A DNA stretch of 17,284 bases from NCBI GenBank assembly GCA_007134115.1, contig SLLK01000296.1, forward strand, positions 1 through 17,284. Direction: 5' to 3'. The position numbers and the translations under genes were made by a program. Shown here piece after piece: positions 1-5,741 of the stretch. The notes below the pieces were generated by a model. It was given only the letters and a program-made list of their open reading frames with translations, did not search any database and was not told the DNA's origin. Numbering within the stretch: position 1 is the first letter of the stretch; the number at the start of each line of letters is the position of its first letter. Origin of the DNA: Gammaproteobacteria bacterium (GTDB lineage: Bacteria; Pseudomonadota; Gammaproteobacteria; UBA5335; SLRW01).

Positions 1-9
1 AGCGTTTCC

Positions 10-1086
10 CTAAATGTAAACCCGCGGCACACGGCGGGTCACGCAGCACAGTAATTCATAGGCAATGGTGCCGGCGCTTTCGGCGACCTCTTCCACGGCC
101 AACCCGTCCCCCCACAGCACTACCGGGTCGCCCACCTCGTCGGTGGCCTCAGGGCCCAGGTCCACACTGAGCATGTCCATGGAAACGCGGCCGACCAGCG
201 GCACACGGCGTCCGTTCACCAGTACCGGCGTCCCCGTGGGCGCATGCCGCGGATAGCCGTCACCATAACCGGCCGCCACCACGCCGATGCGGCTGTCGCG
301 CTCCAGTTGCCAGGTACCTCCGTAACCCACTGCATCCCCCCGGCGCAGCGGCTTGATAGCAATCAGCTCACTACCGAAGGTCATCACCGGGCGCAGGTCT
401 TCTTCAGCGGCACGTCCGCCGACGAACGGCGATACGCCGTAGAGCATGATGCCCGGACGCACCCAGTCCGCACGGGTCTCCGGGAAGCCCAGCAAGCCGG
501 CCGAGTTGGCGATGCTGCGCACACCATCGAGCCCGTCACTGCCACGCGCGAATGCCGCCAGTTGCAGCGCGGTGACTTCGCCATCGCGGGCATCGGCATT
601 GGCCAGGTGAGTCAGCAGCCCCAGCGGTCGAGCCACCGCCGGCATGCCGGCCAGGGCATCGGCGGCACCCGGCACCTCGTCGGGGGTAAAACCCAGCCGG
701 TGCATGCCGGAATCAATCTTGAGCCACACCGTCAGTGGCCGCGCCGGATCGGCTGCCGAGAGCAGCGGCAACTGCGCCGGATCATGCACCACCAGGTCCA
801 GGCGGCGCGACTGCGCGGCGCGCACGTGCTCGCTGCTGAACACCCCTTCGAGCAGCACAATGCGGTGCGCAAAACCCTCGTTTCGCAGCGCCACCGCCTC
901 TTCCATGCGCGCCACCGCGAAGCCGTCGGCCCCGGACATTGCGCGTGCAGCCTGCACCAGCCCATGCCCGTAGCCATCGGCCTTGATCGCCGCCATCACG
1001 CGCGCGCCACCGGCGGCGCGGCGGGCTACCGCCAGATTATGCCGCCACGCCGCGAGCTCTATGCGCGCATGGGCAGCGCCCGTCAT
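10..1086 (-). CDS. alr: Alanine racemase (PLP-dependent)
   Basis: This enzyme interconverts L- and D-alanine in the cytoplasm, supplying D-Ala for peptidoglycan. The 358-residue product has the usual family length. The PLP-lysine motif AAIKADGYGHG is at residues 32-42 (Lys35, Tyr39). WLKIDSGMHRLGF is at 121-133, SIANSAG at 191-197, and the second catalytic tyrosine is Tyr255 in VGYGGTW. The fold is an N-terminal TIM barrel followed by a C-terminal beta domain containing GRVSMDM. The ATG overlaps the dnaB stop codon as ATGA, and a GAGG Shine-Dalgarno lies 7 bases upstream inside dnaB, so translation is probably coupled to dnaB. It is the last gene seen of the rpsF-to-alr unit. The TAG stop lies only 9 bases from the window edge, so what follows is unknown. 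Catabolic (DadX) and biosynthetic (Alr) racemases cannot be told apart by sequence alone; the dnaB-alr context favours Alr. Confidence 0.96.
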   Translation of the reverse strand: MTGAAHARIELAAWRHNLAVARRAAGGARVMAAIKADGYGHGLVQAARAMSGADGFAVARMEEAVALRNEGFAHRIVLLEGVFSSEHVRAAQSRRLDLVVHDPAQLPLLSAADPARPLTVWLKIDSGMHRLGFTPDEVPGAADALAGMPAVARPLGLLTHLANADARDGEVTALQLAAFARGSDGLDGVRSIANSAGLLGFPETRADWVRPGIMLYGVSPFVGGRAAEEDLRPVMTFGSELIAIKPLRRGDAVGYGGTWQLERDSRIGVVAAGYGDGYPRHAPTGTPVLVNGRRVPLVGRVSMDMLSVDLGPEATDEVGDPVVLWGDGLAVEEVAESAGTIAYELLCCVTRRVPRVYI

Positions 1087-2477
1087 GCATAGACCTCATC
1101 GAAACGGTCGGGGATAAAGTTTTCGAAGCGGGTGTACTGCCCCAGGAAGGTCAGACGGCAAGTGCCGATGGGGCCATTACGCTGTTTGCTGATGATGATT
1201 TCGGCCGTGCCCTTGTCCGCGCTATCCTCGTTATAGACTTCGTCTCGGTAAATAAACACGATCACGTCGGCATCCTGCTCTATCCCGCCGGACTCGCGCA
1301 GATCGGACATCACCGGGCGTTTGTTGGGACGCTGTTCGAGGTTACGATTGAGCTGCGACAGGGTAATCACCGGCACTTCCAGCTCTTTGGCCAGCGCCTT
1401 GAGACTGCGCGAAATCTCGGAGATTTCATTGGTGCGGTTTTCCACCGTGCCACCCACCTGCATCAGCTGCAGATAGTCGACCACGATCAGGCCCAGATTA
1501 TGCTCGCGCTTCAGACGGCGCGCCCGCGCGCGAATCTCCGTGGGCGTCAGCGCCGGCGTGTCGTCGATGAACATGGGCGCCTCGGACATCAGCGATACCG
1601 CCGAGGTAATACGCGGCCAATCCTCATCGTCCAGACGTCCGTTACGCACCCTGGACTGGTCAATGCGCGCCAGCGAGGAGATCAGTCGCATGGCCAGCTG
1701 CTCGCCGGGCATTTCCATGCTGAATACGGCCGTGGGGATGCGGTCGCGAATGGCCGCGTGTTCGGCAATGTTCATGGCAAATGCGGTTTTGCCCATGGAC
1801 GGACGGCCGGCCACAATGACCAGGTCCCCCTTCTGCAGACCCGCGGTCATGTCGTCGAATTCATTGAGTCCGGTGCTGATGCCGGTGATGGAGCTGTCGG
1901 AGTGGAACAGGGTATCAATGCGATCCACTGCCTCGGCCAGCAGTGTACGAATGCTCTGGAAGCCCTTGCGCCCGCGCGCACCCTGCTCGGCAATCTCGAA
2001 AACACGCTTTTCGGCATCATTGATCAGCGACGCAGCGTCACGGCCGCCCGCGTCAAAAGCGCTGTTACTGATTTCACTGCCGACCTGTATGAGTTGCCGT
2101 AACACCGAGCGGTTGCGCACGATGTCCGCGTAGGCGCGGATATTGGCAGCACTGGGCGTATCCTTGGCGAGGCGACCCAGGTAGGCCAGCCCGCCGGCCT
2201 TGTCGAGCAGCTTCTCACCTTCCAGCCATTCTGAAACAGTGACCACATCCAGCGGGTCATTGCGTTCGGCGAGGTGCTCGAGGGCACGGAAAATGAGGCG
2301 ATGTTCCTTGCGGTAGAAGTCCCCTTCCACCACGCGGTCACCGACCTGTTCCCACTGACTGTTGTCGAGCATCAGACCACCGAGCACCGCCTGCTCGGCT
2401 TCCACCGAATGGGGCGGCACCCGCAGACCGGATATCTCGTCCGATACCGGCATGGTGCTGACGTCGATCTCTGGCAT
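1083..2477 (-). CDS. dnaB: Replicative DNA helicase DnaB
   Basis: DnaB is the hexameric 5'-3' helicase of the replication fork; it is loaded by DnaC/DnaA-type partners and recruits primase. The product has 464 residues, typical for the family. The N-terminal helical domain begins at PPHSVEAEQAVLGG (residues 21-34). A linker follows, then the RecA-like motor with Walker A GRPSMGKT (224-231), Walker B LIVVDYLQLM (330-339) and the DLRESGGIEQDADVI segment (392-406). No intein interrupts the P-loop or the LRESG region, the usual insertion sites in DnaB. The ATG is preceded by AGGG about 8 bases away. A 127-bp gap containing a hairpin and a palindrome separates it from rplI. The stop codon overlaps the alr start by 4 bases. 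Confidence 0.97.
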   Translation of the reverse strand: MPEIDVSTMPVSDEISGLRVPPHSVEAEQAVLGGLMLDNSQWEQVGDRVVEGDFYRKEHRLIFRALEHLAERNDPLDVVTVSEWLEGEKLLDKAGGLAYLGRLAKDTPSAANIRAYADIVRNRSVLRQLIQVGSEISNSAFDAGGRDAASLINDAEKRVFEIAEQGARGRKGFQSIRTLLAEAVDRIDTLFHSDSSITGISTGLNEFDDMTAGLQKGDLVIVAGRPSMGKTAFAMNIAEHAAIRDRIPTAVFSMEMPGEQLAMRLISSLARIDQSRVRNGRLDDEDWPRITSAVSLMSEAPMFIDDTPALTPTEIRARARRLKREHNLGLIVVDYLQLMQVGGTVENRTNEISEISRSLKALAKELEVPVITLSQLNRNLEQRPNKRPVMSDLRESGGIEQDADVIVFIYRDEVYNEDSADKGTAEIIISKQRNGPIGTCRLTFLGQYTRFENFIPDRFDEVYA

Positions 2478-2502
2478 GGCGACAGCCCTGGCAACAGCGG
2501 TG

Positions 2503-2516
2503 GCCGGAATTCCGGC
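2503..2516. repeat. 14-bp perfect palindrome upstream of dnaB
   Basis: The sequence gccggaattccggc is a perfect palindrome with no spacer, centred about 32 bases upstream of the dnaB start. It could be an operator-like site or a chance feature in GC-rich DNA. No matching regulator is recognisable in the window. Confidence 0.4.
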
Positions 2517-2566
2517 GCACGATCATGGTAACAAGGCGCCACGTCGCGGCGTTGATCGCCTGCCAC

Positions 2567-2586
2567 GCGGCCCATGCACGGGCCGC
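2567..2586 (-). promoter_or_regulatory. Intercistronic hairpin after rplI
   Basis: There is a perfect 7-bp stem (GCGGCCC/GGGCCGC) with a 6-base loop, 18 bases past the rplI stop codon. No T-run follows on the minus strand, so it is not a standard intrinsic terminator. It may instead be a 3'-end-protecting or processing hairpin, or a weak attenuator between rplI and dnaB. Confidence 0.5.
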
Positions 2587-2604
2587 TGCGGTTGCCCGTC
2601 AGTC

Positions 2605-3057
2605 TTATTCTTCAGCAGTCACGTGCAGCGTGATAGTGGCATCCACATCCGCGTGCAAGTGTACCATGATCTCGTAGGTACCCACTTCCCGAATGGGGCC
2701 GTCTTCCGGCAGACGCAGTTCCTGGCGTTCCACCGTATGACCGGCAGCTGCCAGCGCCTCGGCGATTTCCGGCGTGGCCACCGAACCATACAACTGGCCT
2801 TCGCCGGCCACCCGTGCGCCAATCGAAATTTCGGTACCATCGATGCCTGCACGGCGGGTTTCCGCCTGCTGCTTCGCTTCGGCCGCGGCCTTCTCGAGCT
2901 CCGCGCGACGCGCCTCGAACTCCTTGATGCGCTCGGGGGTAGCGCGTACGGCCTTGCCCGAGGGAATCAGGAAGTTACGTCCATAACCGGGCTTGACCCG
3001 GACCTTGTCGCCAAGGTTGCCGAGGTTCTCGACTTTTTCCAGCAGAATGATATCCAT
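2605..3057 (-). CDS. rplI: 50S ribosomal protein L9
   Basis: L9 is a large-subunit protein that binds 23S rRNA near the L1 stalk and helps maintain reading frame. The product has 150 residues, against 149 in E. coli. The N-terminal domain MDIILLEKVENLGNLGDKV (1-19) is followed by the signature GYGRNFLIPSGKA (24-36). A charged connecting helix rich in EARRAELEKAAAEAKQQ follows, then the C-terminal domain. I chose the ATG at 3055-3057 because it gives the canonical MDIILL start; ATGs at 3060 and 3069 would add 1 or 4 residues and have poorer Shine-Dalgarno placement. A perfect 11-bp hairpin sits just upstream, in the gap after the DUF2232 gene. L9 belongs to the rpsF-rpsR ribosomal-protein unit, as in most bacteria. 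Confidence 0.96.
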   Translation of the reverse strand: MDIILLEKVENLGNLGDKVRVKPGYGRNFLIPSGKAVRATPERIKEFEARRAELEKAAAEAKQQAETRRAGIDGTEISIGARVAGEGQLYGSVATPEIAEALAAAGHTVERQELRLPEDGPIREVGTYEIMVHLHADVDATITLHVTAEE

Positions 3058-3078
3058 CATTGTCACCATCGTGTTGCC

Positions 3079-3112
3079 GGGCGGACTGAAAACCGGGGTT
3101 ATCAGTCCGCCC
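3079..3112 (-). promoter_or_regulatory. 11-bp stem hairpin in the rplI leader
   Basis: GGGCGGACTGA at 3079-3089 pairs perfectly with TCAGTCCGCCC at 3102-3112. The 12-base loop can itself form a short AAC/GTT stem. In the transcript the hairpin begins 8 bases after the DUF2232 stop and ends 21 bases before the rplI start. There is no U-run on either strand, so termination is unlikely. RNA processing or modulation of rplI translation is more plausible, by inference. Confidence 0.6.
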
Positions 3113-3120
3113 TGAAAGAT

Positions 3121-4014
3121 TCAGGCATCGCCGGACCCGACCCGCCCACGTAAATCCATCGCTGTATCCAGCGCGGCCACGGTTGCCAGCATGATACTCG
3201 CGTAAGGCAGGGCGAATACCAGCAATACATACAGTGGCACCAGCCACAATGCCCCCTGGGGCAACCTGGCCACCATCGCATGCAGCACCGCCAGGCCGTG
3301 AAACGCCATCCCGGCAACGCCAACCAGCGCCAGATTGGCCGCCACACTCACCCCGGCCAGGCCCAGCGCCGCGGCGGCCGCAACCACCAGCACCAGGCCT
3401 CGCCCCAGGCGCAGGCTGCGAAAATCCTGCCGGAACCCGCCAGGGTTATACAGCAAGGCCTGCCACCAGCGACCCAGAATCATGCTGATGAACAAACCCA
3501 GCAGCAGCAGCGCGCCAATCAGGCCGGGCATCACCGCTGCCGTCGCTTCCAGATCGGCCGGATCCAGCCCCTGCTCACGCGCCTCAGGCAACAACCCGGT
3601 CAGCAGGGCGGCCAGCTGTTCAGACCACCAGGCCACCGGATCCTGTGGCAACAACCAGGCCAGCAGGGCCACCACCAGCGCCAGCGCGGTGGCCGCCTGC
3701 AGGCCCGTGGTCAGCGTTCCGCTGCGACGCACGACTTCGCCCAGCAGGGCCAGCGGCACCAGGGCAAACAACCCTGTCAGCAGGCCGCCCCAGGGATGGC
3801 CCAGCGCAACCCAGCCGAACACCCCGAGCAAACCCGTAGCGGCCAGGGCCACGGCCAGGGCGCGGCGGGCACCGAGCTGCATGCCCAGCAACGCCAGCGC
3901 TCCCGAACCAAGATAAATCACCGGCGGCAGCAGCCAGGACAACGCCCCGGCAAGCACGGCGACCCCTGTCGCTTCCACCGGGCCACGCATGATCCAGCGT
4001 GCCAATGTTTCCAC
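3121..4014 (-). CDS. DUF2232 family multi-pass membrane protein
   Basis: The product has 297 residues, of unknown function, and matches the DUF2232 (YybS-like) membrane family by overall character and position. Hydrophobic segments lie near residues 15-45, 51-72, 76-93, 104-123, 162-181, 206-222, 225-250 and 255-280, consistent with 7-8 membrane helices. There is one longer polar loop at about 141-160 and a conserved-looking cytoplasmic stretch, RWWQALLYNPGGFRQDF (182-198). The start is GTG with GGAG 10 bases upstream; an in-frame ATG at 3990 is an alternative that would drop 8 residues. It lies between rpsR and rplI, where many non-enteric gammaproteobacteria carry such a gene, so it is co-transcribed with ribosomal proteins. 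No catalytic motif is visible and I assign no function. Confidence 0.82.
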   Translation of the reverse strand: METLARWIMRGPVEATGVAVLAGALSWLLPPVIYLGSGALALLGMQLGARRALAVALAATGLLGVFGWVALGHPWGGLLTGLFALVPLALLGEVVRRSGTLTTGLQAATALALVVALLAWLLPQDPVAWWSEQLAALLTGLLPEAREQGLDPADLEATAAVMPGLIGALLLLGLFISMILGRWWQALLYNPGGFRQDFRSLRLGRGLVLVVAAAAALGLAGVSVAANLALVGVAGMAFHGLAVLHAMVARLPQGALWLVPLYVLLVFALPYASIMLATVAALDTAMDLRGRVGSGDA

Positions 4015-4031
4015 AATGAACGAACTCCGCA

Positions 4032-4053
4032 GTCAGCGTCTGATGTCGCTGAC
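4032..4053 (-). promoter_or_regulatory. Intercistronic hairpin after rpsR
   Basis: GTCAGCG (4032-4038) pairs with CGCTGAC (4047-4053) around an 8-base loop, inside the 49-bp gap between the rpsR stop and the DUF2232 start. It has no U-tract. It may limit translation of the downstream GTG-start gene or mark a processing point; the role is inferred. Confidence 0.45.
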
Positions 4054-4063
4054 CGCCAGCGGC

Positions 4064-4288
4064 TCAGTGACGATCGGTGTAAGGCAGCAGGGCCAGATAA
4101 CGGGCCCGCTTGACCGCCGTGGAGAGCTGGCGCTGATAGGGAGCCCGGGTGCCGGTAATACGACTGGGCACAATCTTGCCGGTCTCCGTAATGTAGTTCT
4201 TCAGCGTCACGAGATCCTTGTAATCAATCTCCTTGACGCCGTCTGCGGTGAATCGGCAGAACTTTCTGCGACGAAAAAAACGTGCCAT
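4064..4288 (-). CDS. rpsR: 30S ribosomal protein S18
   Basis: S18 is a small-subunit platform protein that assembles as a heterodimer with S6 on 16S rRNA. The product has 74 residues and is nearly identical in layout to E. coli S18. It has the basic N-terminus FFRRRKFCRF (4-13), then EIDYKDLVTLKNYITE (20-35), GKIVPSRITGTRA (37-49), and ends in YLALLPYTDRH. A GAGG Shine-Dalgarno lies 8 bases before the ATG. It follows rpsF by 68 bp; the priB gene found between them in enterobacteria is absent. It is probably co-regulated with rpsF through the structured rpsF leader. Confidence 0.98.
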   Translation of the reverse strand: MARFFRRRKFCRFTADGVKEIDYKDLVTLKNYITETGKIVPSRITGTRAPYQRQLSTAVKRARYLALLPYTDRH

Positions 4289-4332
4289 GACTCTAACCTC
4301 GTTTGTTTAAGCTGGAGCCCGCGGTGCGGCGA

Positions 4333-4347
4333 CGGGACGACGTCCCG
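4333..4347 (-). promoter_or_regulatory. Short hairpin between rpsF and rpsR
   Basis: cgggac (4333-4338) and gtcccg (4342-4347) form a 6-bp stem with a 3-base loop in the 68-bp rpsF-rpsR spacer. It sits 9 bases past the rpsF stop and has no T-run. Confidence 0.4.
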
Positions 4348-4356
4348 CGCCCGCCC

Positions 4357-4845
4357 TCAGGTCCGGGATTCTTCCTGTTCGTCCTCATCAGACGTGGCCG
4401 ACTCGTCATCGTCATCTTCGTCGTCATCTTCGTCTTCGTCGTAACCCGAGCTGTCATCGTCATCACGGCCACGGGCATCGCGATCACGCTCATCATCACG
4501 ACGACTGCTGTCCTGACGCTCTTCCTCGCGCGAGCGCGCCATGGGTGACGGTTCGGTATCGGCCTGCTCACGACGGATCACCAGATTACGGATGACCGCA
4601 TCATTGAAACGGAACGCGCTTTCAATCTCGGCCAGCGCCGCATCCGTGCACTCAACGTTCATGAGCACGTAGTGGGCCTTGAGGATCTTGTTAATGGGGT
4701 AGGCCAGCTGACGCCGGCCCCAGTCTTCGTGACGATGGATCTTGCCGCCGTCACCTTCGATGGTGGCGCGATACTTCTCCACCATTGCCGGTACTTGTTC
4801 ACTCTGGTCCGGATGGACCAGGAACACGATCTCGTAATGCCGCAT
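4357..4845 (-). CDS. rpsF: 30S ribosomal protein S6 with long acidic C-terminal tail
   Basis: S6 is a 30S platform protein that binds 16S rRNA together with S18. Residues 1 to about 93 form the normal S6 domain (MRHYEIVFLVHPDQSEQVP at the start; HRHEDWGRRQLAYPINK 37-53; NDAVIRNLVIRRE 81-93). The 162-residue product is longer than typical S6 (about 95-135). The extra part has a mixed Arg/Asp/Glu stretch (about 103-127), then an acidic block at 128-160 that includes 13 consecutive Asp/Glu residues at 136-148. In E. coli the S6 C-terminus receives glutamates from RimK after translation; here the acidity is encoded. The start ATG has AAGGAG 6 bases upstream, the best Shine-Dalgarno seen here. It leads the rpsF-rpsR-DUF2232-rplI-dnaB-alr unit, with a promoter and structured leader in front. 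Confidence 0.97.
   Translation of the reverse strand: MRHYEIVFLVHPDQSEQVPAMVEKYRATIEGDGGKIHRHEDWGRRQLAYPINKILKAHYVLMNVECTDAALAEIESAFRFNDAVIRNLVIRREQADTEPSPMARSREEERQDSSRRDDERDRDARGRDDDDSSGYDEDEDDDEDDDDESATSDEDEQEESRT
4402..4442. repeat. Degenerate trinucleotide run encoding the S6 acidic tract
   Basis: The plus strand shows a run of gtc/atc/ttc triplets, which on the coding strand are GAC/GAT/GAA codons of the rpsF acidic tail. The mix of synonymous Asp codons makes it a cryptic rather than perfect repeat, but it could still change length by slippage in steps of 3. Confidence 0.6.
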
Positions 4846-4850
4846 TGTAG

Positions 4851-4904
4851 CTCCTTACGGGTTCAAGCCTCCCGCCGGCAGGGCGCCAACGGTGAAGCAA
4901 GGAG
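4851..4904 (-). promoter_or_regulatory. Candidate S6:S18-type leader element sequestering the rpsF SD
   Basis: In the rpsF 5' leader, CTCCTTGC (minus strand, 4904-4897) can pair over 8 bases (one G-U) with GTAAGGAG (4858-4851), which contains the rpsF Shine-Dalgarno. Inside it, TTCA (4896-4893) can pair with TGAA (4865-4862). An unpaired CCG follows at 4892-4890, and a GC-rich inner hairpin (CGCC/GGCG) caps the structure. A conserved CCG in a bulge, with helices on both sides and overlap with the ribosome binding site, is the hallmark of the described S6:S18 autoregulatory mRNA motif. The fold was worked out by hand, so the assignment is an inference. Confidence 0.5.
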
Positions 4905-4946
4905 TACGCCGGGGCCCATGCCCGCGGCGGGTAATCAAGGCCGGGA

Positions 4947-4975
4947 ATGATACGCAAGCGGCAAGCGCGATGCAA
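4947..4975 (-). promoter_or_regulatory. Sigma70-type promoter for the rpsF unit
   Basis: On the minus strand, TTGCAT (4975-4970) and TATCAT (4952-4947) are separated by exactly 17 bases. The -10 matches the consensus at 5 of 6 positions and the -35 at 3 of 6. It lies right after the rlmB stop codon. Transcription would start near 4940 and give a leader of roughly 95 bases before rpsF. Confidence 0.6.
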
Positions 4976-4988
4976 TCACACACACCAT

Positions 4989-5741
4989 TCAAAGCCGTCC
5001 CCGCTGCCGCACCACTTCAAACAAACACACGCCTGCGGCCACCGATACATTGAGGCTTTCACTGCCGGGCGCCAGCGGGATATGCACCAGGCTGTCGCAA
5101 TGCTCGCGGGTCAGGCGGCGCAAACCCTTCTCCTCGGCGCCCATGACCAGCGCCAGGGGTCCTGTCAGATCACTCACGTACAGGGATTCCGGGGCCTCGG
5201 CATCGGCACCGACAATGCGCACGCCGGCTTCCGCGAGGGCTCGCAGACAGCGCGCCAGATTGGTCACACGGTACAGCGGCAGTTGTTCGGCGGCGCCGGC
5301 CGCGGCCTTGCGCGCCGCCGGCGTCAGACCGGCGGCGCGATCACGCGGCGTGATCACCCCGTCCACCCCGGCCGCCGCGGCACTGCGCAGACAGGCGCCA
5401 AGATTGCGCGGATCCTGCACACCGTCGAGTACCAGCAACAGGGGATTGGGCAGGTGTTCCAGTGCCTGCTGCAGATCATCCGCATTGCGCTCCGGTTGCG
5501 CGCGGCACTCGGCGACCAGTCCCTGGTGACGCAACTGCGGATAGTGCTGATCAAGGCGACGACGTGGCACCAGATCGACTTCTATACCTGCGGCGCGCGC
5601 CGCGGCCACGACCCCGGCGATTCGCCCGTCACGCCGGTTATCCTGCACCAGCAGTCGCAGCACGCTGTCTGGATCGGCCGTGACACGGGCCTCTACCGCG
5701 TGCACGCCGACAACGACCTCGGCCGCCGGGGAGGCGCTCAT
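4989..5741 (-). CDS. rlmB: 23S rRNA (guanosine-2'-O-)-methyltransferase RlmB
   Basis: RlmB is a SPOUT-class (TrmH/SpoU) enzyme that methylates the ribose of G2251 in the P-loop of 23S rRNA using SAM. The 250-residue product has the expected length. It has an N-terminal substrate-binding domain (GVHAVEARV at 12-20), then the three knotted-domain motifs. These are motif 1, LDGVQDPRNLGACLRSA (105-121); motif 2, LVMGAEEKGLR (198-208); and motif 3, IPLAPGSESLNVSVAAGV (221-238). The ATG overlaps the rnr stop as ATGA, with AAGG 4 bases upstream, so it is probably translationally coupled to rnr. The rnr-rlmB pair is a common gammaproteobacterial arrangement. TrmH-like paralogs share these motifs; the context makes RlmB the best call. 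Confidence 0.94.
   Translation of the reverse strand: MSASPAAEVVVGVHAVEARVTADPDSVLRLLVQDNRRDGRIAGVVAAARAAGIEVDLVPRRRLDQHYPQLRHQGLVAECRAQPERNADDLQQALEHLPNPLLLVLDGVQDPRNLGACLRSAAAAGVDGVITPRDRAAGLTPAARKAAAGAAEQLPLYRVTNLARCLRALAEAGVRIVGADAEAPESLYVSDLTGPLALVMGAEEKGLRRLTREHCDSLVHIPLAPGSESLNVSVAAGVCLFEVVRQRGRL

Noticed and set aside
244..1092. A 282-codon plus-strand open frame across alr
   Set aside because: It lies fully within the antisense of a canonical alanine racemase, and its composition is typical of a reverse-complement frame.
4333..4347. A possible intrinsic terminator between rpsF and rpsR
   Set aside because: The stem is short and lacks a T-run, and rpsR must be expressed from the same unit.
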